64,000 nt of DNA from Triticum aestivum (lineage: Eukaryota > Streptophyta > Magnoliopsida > Poales > Poaceae), in contig NC_057810.1 in assembly GCF_018294505.1 (NCBI RefSeq), forward strand, positions 707,129,095 to 707,193,094, in the 5' to 3' direction. The position numbers and the translations under genes are program-made. Below are positions 44,915-56,823 of the stretch, piece by piece. The stretch's first letter is position 1. The number at the start of each line of letters is the position of its first letter. The notes under the pieces are model-generated. The model saw only the letters and a program-made list of their open reading frames with translations. It ran no database searches and had not been told where the DNA came from.

Positions 44915-47817
44915 TAGTGTGAATGTGCACTCAAAATAGGCTTTCGTCCCACCTTTTATATATAAAGCACTAACCAAAACCATATCCAAACAACAAAACC
45001 ATATCCAAACAAATTCACAAAGTGCAAAAGAGAAAATAACAGATCTACTAGGGCAAAACACAAGACATGCCCAAAAATGAAAACAAAATGCGATACACAA
45101 CTCCTCAAAGCTGAAAGTGTTTGTACAAATGGCAGACCTACGGATGGTAGCCACAAAATGATCCACGGACACCCCCCAACCAACTCCCACTAATCCCTCC
45201 TGAACTTCACACGGTCTATCGAGGAAGGATATGGGTTGTTGGTTGGGAGATAATGTGGGAGAGGGGTCGCCCATGTGGAAAAACGGACATCCACCGAAAA
45301 AGGGAATTACATTATTGATTACCAGCTTTCAGTTGTGACTGTGGTAAAGAAATGGGGGTTTCAAAACAAATGGTTGTTATGACTAACTGTACAAATGATT
45401 GGACTACAGATGTTAGCCAAAAAATGATCTACGGACCCCCCCCCCCCAAACACCACCACCAACTCCAACTAATCCGTCCTCAACTTCATGCAATCTATCA
45501 GGAAAGGATATGGTTGGTTGGTTGGGAGATAATGTGGGAGAGGGGTCATCCATGTGTAAAAACCGCACATCCACCAAGAAAAGGGCATTACATTATTGAT
45601 TAACAGCTTTTAGTTGTGACTGTGGTAAAGGAATGAGGGTTTCAAAACAAGTGTTTGTTATGATTAACTGTACAAATGGTATACCTATGGATGGTAGCCA
45701 CAAAATGATCTACGGACACCCCTTCCCCACCAATTCCCACTAATCCCTCCTGAAATTTCACGCAGTCATCGGGGAAGGATATGGGTTGTCGGTAGGGAGA
45801 TAATATGGGATAGGGGTTCACCCATGTGGGGTGGGAGCACACTCTGGGAAATAGTTGGATGCACACATGGAAGGGGGGGCGTGGAGTTGTTTTGACCCCT
45901 AGGACTAGACAACATTCGAGCTCTAGTCACCACTGCGTCGCTGTTGGCGGGGAGAAGAATCCTCCCTGGCGGTCATGGTGGGGGTGGGGGTAGCTTGCTG
46001 GAGAAGAGATGAGCTGGAGGAGGAAGATGAAGCAAAGCCGTTTGATTTCACTCCAGCGGCTTAAAATATCGACCGGAAGAAAAGAAGAAATCAGGTAACT
46101 AATGAATTGGTGGCTCATGCTTGATTTTTTATGTTACTAGTAAGTGTGCATGTGCAACGCACGTATCATAGAGTTATGAAATAGAGAGAAAATTGGATCG
46201 CAGGAAGGGGAGCGGTGGCATAAGTGTCGAGGGAGGAGGATTGATTATTGCGGTGGCCATGCCTGCAAGTTTCCTTGGTATTTCCCAGCTACTTTTAGTG
46301 ACTCATTTGATTATGTTGGACTACTATAGAAAAGATTATTGGGAACTTTCGTTGTGTACAATCATTAATCAATAATTGAAAACATGTCCGTGCTGGATGG
46401 AAGAGGTAAAAGAAATTTCCAAGGTAAGACCTGAAGCTTCCTCTAACTGAAAGTTGGTTATGCAAGCAGTCGAAGTTAGGATCTAGCTTGTCAGTTATGC
46501 ACTGTGAAGAATGTAAATCTTTGAACTTGTCTATCAAGTGAATGATACATGATCCAACTATTGACATACTTTATAGAATCTGTCAGAACACTATCTATAA
46601 TAAATATAGCGAAAGCAAGCACATGTAAGAACAATGTCTAACAATGTCAAACTGTGTACAAGTCAATTTTACACAAAAGGTAAAAATGGATTTTATGCAC
46701 CATAAATGACATAATCTACCAACAGAGCTTCAAGGCACGGACTGACAATATATATTTGTGAACGAACATGACATAAACTGGCAATATAACTTCATGCCAC
46801 AGTTTGGAAATAAATATGATGGTACATGACATTAACAAAAGTGATGTTAAAGAAATCTCAAGCCATTTGACAAAAATAGAATATAACATTAACCAACAGT
46901 GTACCCTATATTTTTCACTCTAATTTAAGGGAACTAAACATGTTTTTGACATGATAGGGAAGACAAATGACACGTGCTCCTTTTCAGTTGCAAAACAATT
47001 TTACTCCTGACGATAAGTGTTGGAAACATGCACATCCTCTTATTTGACACCTAAACAAGTGATTGGATTGTTTCCAGTATTATAGAGACCAAAGGTCATG
47101 AAACATCATTGTGAATCCCAGATCACAACAATTTGGATTTTCCCTTTCATATTTGCATTGTGTAAAGTTGGATCAGATTGCAGCATTTATATGTAATTTA
47201 GCAAGAGTTCTACCAAGCCATTAACTATACTAGCGGAACGCCCGTGCGTTTCTACGGGCTATGTATATATATAAATATTAATTAAACAAATGAGTAAGGT
47301 CGTCTATAAGGTCAAAGCTCATTTCTCCTTATAGGTCCGGCCGTGGTCGGATATCAAAAAGACCCTTAGTAGGCTCTCTAAAATTCAACCGTTTGGACAG
47401 TCCGGGCCCCCCCAAATTCAGACCATATATGGGGGGGATGTGGTTAGTCGGAACATCCACCATATTATTCCCAACACACGGGACAAACACAAAAAACCCA
47501 CCCCACAACGCATCACCCCCTTTTTTCTGCCGGACCCTCCCTTTCTCGCTCGGTTTCCCGCTATAGCGAGACATTTCTCGCTGGAACCTCCTTCTTTAAA
47601 ATCAAATGACACCTACCTCACCTTCTCCATGCATTGCAAAAGAGATGAAAATTTTCATATTTACAACCTAATAAAGTTGATTAAACGAACAAATACTATT
47701 GACACAAAATAATAATTAACTACAGAGATTAGTCTCAAAGGTCCATTCAACTTTGCCAATGCACACTGACATATAAGGTAAGTGACAACATGAATTTATT
47801 CCTAGTCACCAATAAGC
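44915..47817. other. Unassigned DNA with a tandem triplication
   Basis: Contains the three-copy repeat from 45122 and AT-rich DNA beyond. No supported gene. Confidence 0.6.
45122..45870. repeat. Three tandem ~270-bp units
   Basis: Units begin TGTACAAATG at 45122, 45388 and 45669 (periods 266 and 281). Each holds a C-rich ACGGACACCCC patch, a CACTAATCC stretch and GGATATGGGTTG. Substitutions accumulate between units; none is coding. Confidence 0.85.
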
Positions 47818-48135
47818 TCCCAGTACTAGGGAAAAGCCTAGCAGCAGCGCGGGTTTTAGGCCTATCAGTAGCGCGGGCAGGAGTGCTACTGATACAGCGC
47901 TACAGCTAAAGCTTAGCAGTAGTGTGCCTAGACCCACGCTACTGCTAAATTGACTTAGTAGTAGCACTTCTCCAGAGGAGCGCTACTGGTAATTAGTAGT
48001 AGCGCTTCACCTTGCCCGCACTACTGCTATTATTTAGTATTTTATTTCATGTTGTATTCATACACCTTTACACAAGTTTTCATACAACAGGAATTTAGAG
48101 ATTGTTTTTACATCATAATGAGTCATTACATCGCG

Positions 48136-48207
48136 GGGTGAAAGAACCGTGGACTAGTTTCAAGTGGATTTCCATCCACTTGAAACTAATCCACGGTTCT
48201 TTCACCC
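48136..48207. repeat. 34-bp inverted repeat with 4-nt loop
   Basis: Arms 48136-48169 and 48174-48207 are complementary except for one position, where a G-U pair is possible in RNA of one strand. If transcribed it would form a 34-bp dsRNA stem. Confidence 0.9.
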
Positions 48208-48443
48208 AATGATATAATAATATCATCATCATCATCATATCATTAACAACTTATCATCATAATACATCATTGTCATATAACACCTCCTCAAGATCATCGT
48301 TTTCATCAACGACATCACATAGCAAATTGGTCACTAGTCATAATCACAAGTACTCCCCATTATCAACTCTAACACATTACCACATAATAAACATATTATA
48401 CCTCATAGGACCTACTACATTCGACTAAGACCTACTACATTTT

Positions 48444-49638
48444 CTAAGGTAAAATAGCAAAAAACAAGATAGCCCCTGACTCTCCATTATGGAGAATGGA
48501 GATTATCCTGTCTCCAATTCTTGCCCTTCGCTGAATGTTACTTCCAAGAACCTCCTTGTGAATGTCCAAACATTTTTCCATTCTTTGATGAGCATGTGTT
48601 CACCGATTTTAGAAATCCGATATGCACAGGTGAGCTCCCTAGATTTACATGGCAGCATGTTCAGAACTGTAAGGCGGCCATTCAGATACATCAGATGAGG
48701 CACACAATCCATTGGGAGTTTTTGTTGAAAAACATAGTAATAACTTCTTAGTTAGCAATGATGTACTAGTTTTAGAAGTATGCAAAAGATGCACGGATGT
48801 CGTAATAGTACAAAATCTTACCAGTGTATCTCCAGAGAAGTTACCGTGGTTCAACACATGCACTAGTGGCACGTATTCACCATAATTTGGAGGAGTTCAA
48901 TAATAGTTATTGTAATCCTCAAGTAAAGTACAAAATGCGATCAGATGATTTTTCTCCTTATAAGTTAATTCGGAGCCATCGGTGTAGTGGGTTTTGTCTA
49001 CCATCTTCCGCACAGTCTTTGAAGAATCAAAATAAGCTGTCAATGGAAATAAGCTGTCAACTATTTTGAAATAAACAATATAAATTAGTTAATAACTAGT
49101 GTTTGAGAAACTCACATAGCGGTACAATCGTAAGCGTATCAACAAGGACCCAAATGTCCATATTGTCTTGCTCGATGTCAGGATCACCAAGATCCATGGT
49201 GACAATTATACCCTCATAAAAACCATACATTTTACAAAGTGCTTCCCAATTTTGGTAACCAAAATGGGTTACGCTCTGAGCATTGCACAGATTTACTTCA
49301 AAATCCATATCATGATGGGTCCTTATGTGTATTTTCTTTGTTTCAAAATTTTCATGGTCTCCAAAACTCATCCTCTCCAAGACATAGCGTCTTGCATGGC
49401 ATGGGATAAGCTAGTCGAATTATAAAAGATGAAAATTAGATGTTGAAATAGTAGAAGTCGTGCTTAAGTACAAAAAAACATTGTCGTTGTTGCGTACCGT
49501 TTCAACATCGAAGGTCTCCTCGAGTTTAATGCTGAAGCGCCGATCTTCGTCCAGCTCAACGAACCCGTCGCACATACCTCGATCGTGGTGGCACCAGCTG
49601 CACTCCCCCGGGAGACTGTCGTCGTCCGAGTATGACAT
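48444..49638 (-). pseudogene. B3-domain-like protein gene in CACTA, degraded
   Basis: Four exon-like blocks can be read on the minus strand. 49638-49499 starts MSYSDDDSLPGECSWCHHDRG and ends at donor GTACGC. About 49404-49096 includes MERMSFGDHENF and NWEALCKMYGFYEGIIVTMDL, a pattern like the end of a plant B3 DNA-binding fold. About 49050-48822 ends NHGNFSGDTL at donor GTAAGA, with a TGA at 48897-48899. About 48735-48444 contains GRLTVLNML and KEWKNVWTF, perhaps a second B3-like repeat, with a frameshift near 48505. B3 proteins bind DNA; whether this one regulates the transposon or is captured host sequence is unknown. Confidence 0.5.
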
Positions 49639-50760
49639 TTCCTACGTTCATAATTCAAAGATTAAACTTGTACAATTAAATATATGTACTAAAAAACCTA
49701 AATTAGATCATTATTTTTCGAGAAAATCTAGGCCACTCGATATTTCCTACATAATCTAGCACAAGTCATGCCAGAATTCACGGAAAAATCCAGCATGACC
49801 TTTGCTAAAAAAGGACATATCGAGCGCCTGAAATTTGTCGGAACGGAAATTAATCAACACTCCGGCAAAACATAGGCCACTCGGAGGTGTAAACTGAACA
49901 TGAACGGCCACTTGGGCAACCACATATCCTATTTGAGCAACACAAGATATACATGGATATTTGGCTGGTCTCACCTCGATGTTGGAGGGGGTCGGTGACG
50001 GGGACGATGGCGGGGATGATGGAGGGGCTCCTTGATTTCTGCAAAAGCAAAAACCGTATAAGTTATCACTAATACATCCCGAATAATTTCTTAAACTAAA
50101 AAATAACAACAAATATGACATGTTCAACTAGTTTTATTAATTCAACTAGTTCTTACAAATATAAACTTACTATAAATAGAAAAAAAAACTAGTTCTTTCT
50201 AAAAATAAAGTAGTTCAACTAGTTGTATTAATTATCTTACTAAAAATACATTAGTTTATTAATTTACTTACTAAACTAGTTCAACTACAACTAAAGTAGT
50301 TCAACTACAACTACTATTAATCATACTGCCCTAGTTAATTAGTACCATCACTACTACTAATTAACATCTAGTACTACTAAAAATCATTATCTATGAACCC
50401 TAAATTAACATCTACTACTACTAAACAACATCTAGTACTAACTAAGCAGAGAGAAAGGGGGTGGGAGCGACAGAGAGGTAGGGGCGGCGAGGGCGGGAAC
50501 GGGATCGGGAGGCGGCGGTGCTGGGTGGGCTCGGGTGGCGGCGGTGAGATTGAGGGCGGTGGGAGGAGGGCTGCCGGCGGAGGAGGGAGGAGGGGCGGCC
50601 GCAGGCGGAGGAAGGAGGGCGCAGTGCGAGGAGGAGGGAGGAGGGACGGAAGGAGGGAGTACCTCGGCGGCGGACGGACGAAGGCGGCGGCGGCGGCGAT
50701 GCACGACGACGGTTATCGGCGCGGGCGAGAGTGAATGAGAGGGGGAGAGTGTGAGTGAGA
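49639..50760 (-). other. Upstream leader region of the B3-like gene
   Basis: An exon-like piece about 50050-49977 (minus; PPSSPPSSPSPTPSNIE) ends at donor GTGAGA. 50440-50740 is GC-rich purine-biased DNA that could be the 5' leader. Between them lies AT-rich DNA with ACTAGTT repeats. Confidence 0.4.
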
Positions 50761-50951
50761 GAGAGGGTCAGTCACACACGTGAGGATAAGGTAGGGTTAG
50801 TTGTAGTGCGTTTTCCAAAACGCGCTATAGCTAATCTAAATAGAAGTAGCATTGTGCATTGTAGCGCGCTACTGCTAAGTTGGACTAGCACTAGCGCTTT
50901 GCAGTTAAAAGCGCTACTGCTAAGTGTAAGTATATAAAAATATATCAATGC

Positions 50952-51085
50952 AAAAATAAATTGACCATCAATGATCTTTTTGTGTACAATCTGAATTGTC
51001 AATATGAGTCCTCTCCGGTAGGTACCGGAGAGGACTCATATTGCGGCCACAAATTCTACACATAGAGTTCAGTGAATACCAACTG
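50952..51085 (-). ncRNA. Putative second Pol III small RNA gene in CACTA
   Basis: About 130 nt on the minus strand between a TATA-like box and a TTTTT run (minus 50956-50952). It includes a perfect hairpin: arms 51000-51020 and 51023-51043 with a 2-nt loop. It has no similarity to a known snRNA that I can recall. Transcription is unproven. Confidence 0.35.
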
Positions 51086-51107
51086 GTTGTGATAGTTTCA
51101 GAAGTAA

Positions 51108-51152
51108 CATATTTAAGGTGGTAAACACCCTGTTCGCGGAGCGAGGTGGGAC
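51108..51152 (-). promoter_or_regulatory. snRNA-type promoter (USE plus TATA) in B3-carrying CACTA
   Basis: Minus-strand GTCCCACCTCG (51152-51142) is followed after 25 nt by TTAAATATG (51116-51108). AGCCCA ten bases upstream fits the monocot-specific promoter element RGCCCR. The USE is identical to that at 10735-10725. Confidence 0.5.
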
Positions 51153-52727
51153 TAAACTTGTGGGCTGATGTTAGCAGTAGCGATTTTCTTAAAAGCGCGC
51201 TGCTGCTAACTTCTATAGTAGTAGCGCGGTTTAATATAGGGCGCTACTGCTATAACTAGATGGATGGCGAGGTCATGGCAATTAGAGCAGTAGGGCGGTT
51301 TGGTGCGCACACGCTACTGCTATTTTTTCCTTTCAGCAGCGCGTTTTGCTCTCACGCGCTGCTGCTAAATAGCAGTAGCGTCGTGTTTTGAGGAGCGCTG
51401 CTGGTAAGATTCTGTGTATAGGCTTTTCTCTAGTAGTGTCCACCTCTAGCCCAGATAGCATTCACTCTTAGAAGGGATAATTGATGTTCTTCTCTTCCTC
51501 GTCGTTTCCTACATCTTCTACTTTTACTCTCTTTGCCAACCCGTTTCGTTGGCGCCAACAAGCACCACGTCAACATCAGCGTGTTTGTCAGCGACGCCTC
51601 ATCTTCTTCATCTTCCTCCTTCCTCGCCAGTTTTAATTCTCATTCCTACTTATTTTTTATAATACTCTTCCTTTCTTGTTTCCCTTTATTTTTTTGGAAC
51701 ACTCTTTCCTTCTCCAACACCATGGACCACTTGGTCGCTTTAGTTCTCTTTTCCTTCTTATTCTTGGAACACTCTCCCTTTCAACTATAGCATGAACCAC
51801 CTAGCCAATGTAGTGTCGCGTTGTCCTCATCCGCGAACGTTTCGGAAACCATCAACTGTGGACATCCTGCAGAGCATGGTCGTCATTCATCTTGGTGAAC
51901 GCTAGGTCGTTCATGTCATGGGCCCATGATGACTGTTGTCCATGTTAGCAAGTGATGATCGGCCACGTCGTTGAGAGCCTATTGTTCGCCCTTGCCGATC
52001 GGCGCTTTCAAAATGATTCAACGCGATGAAATGCTTGCTTAATTTATTAATTACACAAATATTAACATCCTACCTAATTAATTATTTGCATGTCTAATTA
52101 ACTGCCAATCAAATTAACTAATTACCTGCCAAATTGGTAGAAAAAACTCTACCTCTAATTATATGCAGCCATAATTAAGTGTCTACCTAAACCATTAATT
52201 GCATTAATGACTTGGTTTCAAAATTTATATTTAAATGGACCTAATTAATGCCATACATAATTAATTGTCTAGCTAATTAATTGCATAAAGGTTTGATTTT
52301 CAAATTGATTCAGCGCTGGATTTCTAAAAAAAAATAGCACGAATGGCTACTATGAATGACGACGACTACCGAGTATTATAGGACACATTTCCTGAATGAA
52401 TTTCTTGACATTTGAATATACACACTTGATTTGAGAATGTAGCATGCCTGGCTCTGTGTATTAATGACAATAAATATAATATGACCGTGTCCACGAACAC
52501 ATGTACGTGGTGGTCTGACGACCTGTCTTCCGCCACGGCCGTCCTCGACGCCTGATGCATGCCCTGGCTTTTTTGAGTATCGCGCCGGTGTCAGGCCTGG
52601 CCACGGCGTCCTCCATGGTGTTGCACACGGCGTCCTCTGTAGGAGTGCGTGGATGCGTATGCCTACAAGTAAAATATACGCTATTTTTGTTGTTTACGAC
52701 ACTTGTGATAATCAATGAATAGTGGAG

Positions 52728-52739
52728 ATAATAATAGTA

Positions 52740-52802
<63 letters not shown>
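52728..52802. repeat. AAT trinucleotide microsatellite
   Basis: About 25 units of ATA/AAT with a few G interruptions at the left. Confidence 0.95.
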
Positions 52803-53111
52803 GACGTCATGCGCATGATTAATGATTTGTTATTGTGAAATATCCCATTTTGTTTTGGAAGGTTATCGAGGAAAATATTACGTCTATATTTTAGGAAGGT
52901 GATCTCGCATGTATGTTGTGAGTTATGAATTCTTAATTACATATTATTTACGTGATTGAAATGAATCAGAACCTGCTGTAGTGAGCACGAAACATGATCT
53001 ACTTTTTAATAGGATTTGGTGTTTTAGTGGGAAGGTGTGAGTTGAGACGAAGAAAAACCCGGACAAAAATAAATCGTACCAGGCTACCAACTCCATCATT
53101 AGCAGTAGAGA

Positions 53112-53540
53112 TGAATTGACTTACCTTTTCCGTTCCTATTTGAGCCATCTGTAAGAGGAATCATTTCGACAACTCCATCATTCGCAGCTATAAATTAGTC
53201 AATGATGTGCCTTAGTTTAAAACCGCAACACTTACTTTGGACCGGAGGGAATGTTTCATAAAGAAAAACGTGTGTGAATGAACTAACCTTTTCCATTCCT
53301 ATTTCAGCCATCTGTAAGAGGAATCATTTCGACAACTCCATCATTCGCAGCTATAAATTAGACAATGATGTATTTTAGTTTAAAATTGCGACACTTACTT
53401 TGGACTGAAGGGAATATTTGATAAAGAAAAACGTGTGTGAATGAACCAACCTCTTCCATTCCTATTTGAGCCATCTGTAAGAGGAATCATTTCGACAACT
53501 CCATCATTCGCGGCTATAAATTAGACAATGATGCTAGTTT
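53112..53540. repeat. 163-bp tandem repeat, ~2.6 copies
   Basis: CCTATTT(G/C)AGCC starts at 53135, 53298 and 53461, an exact 163-bp period. The core GAGGAATCATTTCGACAACT is identical in all three. Confidence 0.9.
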
Positions 53541-54696
53541 GGAGGTTTCATCACACATGGAGAATAATCTCAACCATTGGTCAGCAAAGTGCACAAACAT
53601 GGACCTTTTGCAAACGTGTTTGTTACATCAGTAAACGGAGCACGTTCACTCATAACCAATCCGCTAGATGGTGTAGTTTACTTAGTTGAATCTTTTTTTG
53701 CCTGGCGTGTTATTCGTAGTTTCTTTAGGTATTCCGCTTTCTTCTCACCGGACTGACGAGCATACCACCCTCCACCATTGCTCCGATTATTCTCCAAATC
53801 AGTACATGATTCTGAATTCTACAACAAATGGATTTTGAATCTTGATTAGCAAACAGAGAATAGTTATCACTTAAGAGCACTGAAGATGGCAACATATAGG
53901 ATGTTAGTTGGCTGTGAGCCCACTCAGATTCAGATTTGAATAATGCTCTCATGGATGGCTTTTGCAAAGTTTAAAAAATTGATAGTGCAAAAAATTTATT
54001 ACTGATTTTCTAAGATGGAGTACATAAAGTAGCACTTCTGAATTGAAAAATCTAATGTACTGTTCACAGACATTATGTCAGTTTGTTAGGTAGATGTAAC
54101 TCGGCCCCAAAGTTTGTAGAAAGCAAAGCGCAGCACACTACTATCTTTCTAATTAATCTTTTCGAACTGTTATTAGTAATCACCGTGTTTCCAGTTAGCA
54201 CGCTCGGAAACCTTTAATAATCAGTACAACACATTCCGAAAGATCTAACAATTTGAGGGAGCTAACAATGACACTGACAATTTGAGTTCAATTTATTTGG
54301 TCAGTACATGCACCTTTGAATTATGTTGATCGGTCCCAGTGGATTTGATCCCCGACTGCATATCAGACGTAACACGTCCGCTTGCTCGCTCGCTCGTCGA
54401 CGTAGCTGCTCAGGGCTGTTGAAACATCTGGCAAAAGATCAATATAAAAAATATGTTGGATTCAGAATGCTAAACCAATTCACAAAGGAGCGGGAGAACA
54501 TGTACGCAAAGCTTCGCTCAAACGAGCAGAGAGGCGGGTTAATTGATATATTGTATAGCTATAGGTACGTGCACAACACAGTTAGGGGTTGGAGCAAGGA
54601 GGTCGACGGCGCGAGGAGGGCTGCCTGACAAATTTTGGTCGAGAGGTATGAGCGAGGACAGGACGACCCAAGGTGGAGGTCTCCATGTTGGAGTGA

Positions 54697-54860
54697 GATC
54701 GCGGTAATTATTGCGTAATTATGATGGCGTAGATCATGGTAATTATTGCTAATTGATTATGAAAAAATAGGCCCAGGTTAGAGCAAGATCATGGTAATTT
54801 TTGTGTAATTATGGTGGCGTGGATCATGGTAATTATTGCCAACTGATTTTGGTAAATGAT
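54697..54860. repeat. ~90-bp direct duplication
   Basis: Two copies of a unit with GATCATGGTAATTATTG motifs, each itself containing the motif twice. Confidence 0.75.
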
Positions 54861-54954
54861 GTGATACAACATCGAGGCAATCCGGTCCATTAAGAGATGG
54901 CGGATGTATGGCTGAGATGTAATATTTCTGCCACAACTCGATTGTTTAGAGAAA

Positions 54955-54982
54955 TAGAGATAGAGATAGAGATAGAGATTTG
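54955..54982. repeat. GAGATA hexamer microsatellite
   Basis: Four to five units of AGAGAT. Confidence 0.85.
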
Positions 54983-55092
54983 GATCCGTATTGTACAGTT
55001 TGTTTTTAACTCATCCGTCTTGATCTCTGAATACTCGGAAATCGTGCGTCCATTCCTCCTTTATCTCAACCATGGAATGCATGCATACATGC

Positions 55093-56823
55093 TGTTGGGG
55101 AACGTAGTAATTTCAAAAAAAAATCTATGCACACGCAAGATCATGGTGATGCATAGCAACGAGAGGGGAGAGTGTTGTCCACGTACCCTCATAGACCGAT
55201 AGCGGAAGCGTTATAACATAGCGGTTGATGTAGTCGTACGTCTTCACGGCCCGACCGATCAAGCACCGAAACTACGGCACCTCCGAGTTCTAGCACACGT
55301 TCAGCTCGATGACGATCCCCGAACTCCGATCCAGCAAAGTGTCGGGGAAGAGTTCTGTCAGCACGACGGCGTGGTGACGATCTTGATATTCTACCGTCGC
55401 AGGGCTTCGCCTAAGCACTGCTACAGTATTATCGAGGTGGACTATGGTGGAGGGGGGCACCGCACACGGCTAAGAGATCCAAGGGATCAATTGTTGTTGT
55501 GTCTATGGGGTGTCCCCCTGCCCCCGTATATAAAGGAGCAAGGGGGGAGACGACCGTCCTAGGGAGGAGGCGCACCAAGGGGAGTCCTACTCCCACCGAG
55601 AGTAGGACTCCCTCCTTCCTTGTTGGAGTAGGAGAAGGGGAAAGAGGGGGAGAGGAAGAAGGAAAAGGGGGCTGCGCGCCTTGTCCAATTCGTACCAGAG
55701 GGGGGGCGCAGGCCTCCTTCCTTTTGGCCTCTCTTCTCTATTCCCGTATGGCCCAATAAGGCCCATATACTCCCCGGCGAATTCCCGTAACTCTCCGGTA
55801 CTCCAAAAAATACCCGAATCACTCAGAACCTTTCCGAACTCCGAATATAGTCATCCAATATATCAATCTTTACGTCTCGACCATTTCGAGACTCCTCGTC
55901 ATGTCCCCGATCTCATCCGGGACTCTGAACGCCTTCGGTACATTAAAACTCATAAACTCATAATATAACTGTCATCGAAACCTTAAGCGTGCGGACCCTA
56001 CGGGTTCGAGAATAATGTAGACATGACCGGGACATGTCTCCGGTCAATAACCAATAGCGGAACCTGGATGCTCATATTGGCTCCCACATATTCTACGAAG
56101 ATTTTTATCGGTCAGACCGCATAACAACATACGGTGTTCCCTTTGTCATCGGTATGTTACTTGCCCGAGATTCGATCGTCGGTATCTCAATACCTAGTTC
56201 AATCTCGTTACCGGCAAGTCTCTTTACTTGTTCCGTAATACATCATCCCGCAACTAACTCATTAGTTGCAATGCTTGCAAGGCTTAAGTGATGTGTATTA
56301 CCGAGAGGGCCCAGAGATACCTCTCCGACAATTGGAGTGACAAATCCTAATCTCGAAATACGCCAACCCAACATGTACCTTCGGAGACACCTGTAGAGCT
56401 CCTTTATAATCACCCAGTTACGTTGTGACGTTTGGTAGCACACAAAGTGTTCCTCCAGTAAACGGGAATTGCATAATCTCATAGTCATAGGAACATGTAT
56501 AAGTCATGAAGAAAGCAATAGCAACATACTAAACGATCAAGTGCTAAGCTAACGGAATGGGTCAAGTCAATCACATCATTCTCCTAATGATGTGATCCCA
56601 TTAATCAAATGACAACTCTTTTGTCCATGGCTAGGAAATATAACCATCTTTGATAAACGAGCTAGTCAAGTAGAGGCATACTAGTGACACTCAGTTTGTC
56701 TATGTATTCACATATGTATTATGTTTCCGGTTAATACAATTCTAGCATGAATAATAAAAATTTATCATGAAATAAGGAAATAAATAATAACTTTATTATT
56801 GCCTCTACGGCATATTTCCTTCA
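55093..56823 (-). repeat. 3' LTR of the Copia element
   Basis: TGTTGGGGAACG to TATTTCCTTCA, 1731 bp. A TATATAA (plus 55528-55534) marks the promoter region on the minus strand. Confidence 0.95.

Larger units (their letters stand above)
47821..51438 (-). mobile_element. CACTA element carrying a B3-like gene, 3.6 kb
   Basis: The right terminus is TCTCTAGTAGTG, i.e. CACTACTAGAGAAAAGCC inward; the left end CAGTACTAGGGAAAAGCC is its inverse with CACTA mutated to CAGTA. TSD TCC is on both sides (47818-47820, 51439-51441). Subterminal repeats are AGCAGTAGCGC-type, unlike the other two CACTA elements. It has no transposase. Cargo is a minus-strand spliced gene, a long hairpin and a Pol III-like unit. 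Confidence 0.9.
51442..55087. other. AT-rich unassigned DNA with several tandem repeats
   Basis: No supported gene. Repeats of TAATTAATTG-like words dominate 52040-52300. Confidence 0.6.

Noticed and set aside
44945..44966. GTCCCACC followed by TATATATAAA as another snRNA promoter
   Set aside because: The USE-like word lacks its last bases and touches the TATA directly, so the required spacing is missing.
46131..47265. A transposon bounded by GTGCATGTGCAACGCACG and GCCCGTGCGTTTCTACGGG
   Set aside because: The two motifs lie in the same orientation rather than inverted, and no target duplication could be found.
47329..47712. Open frames next to GGGGGGATGTGG
   Set aside because: Short, without motifs, and in low-complexity context.
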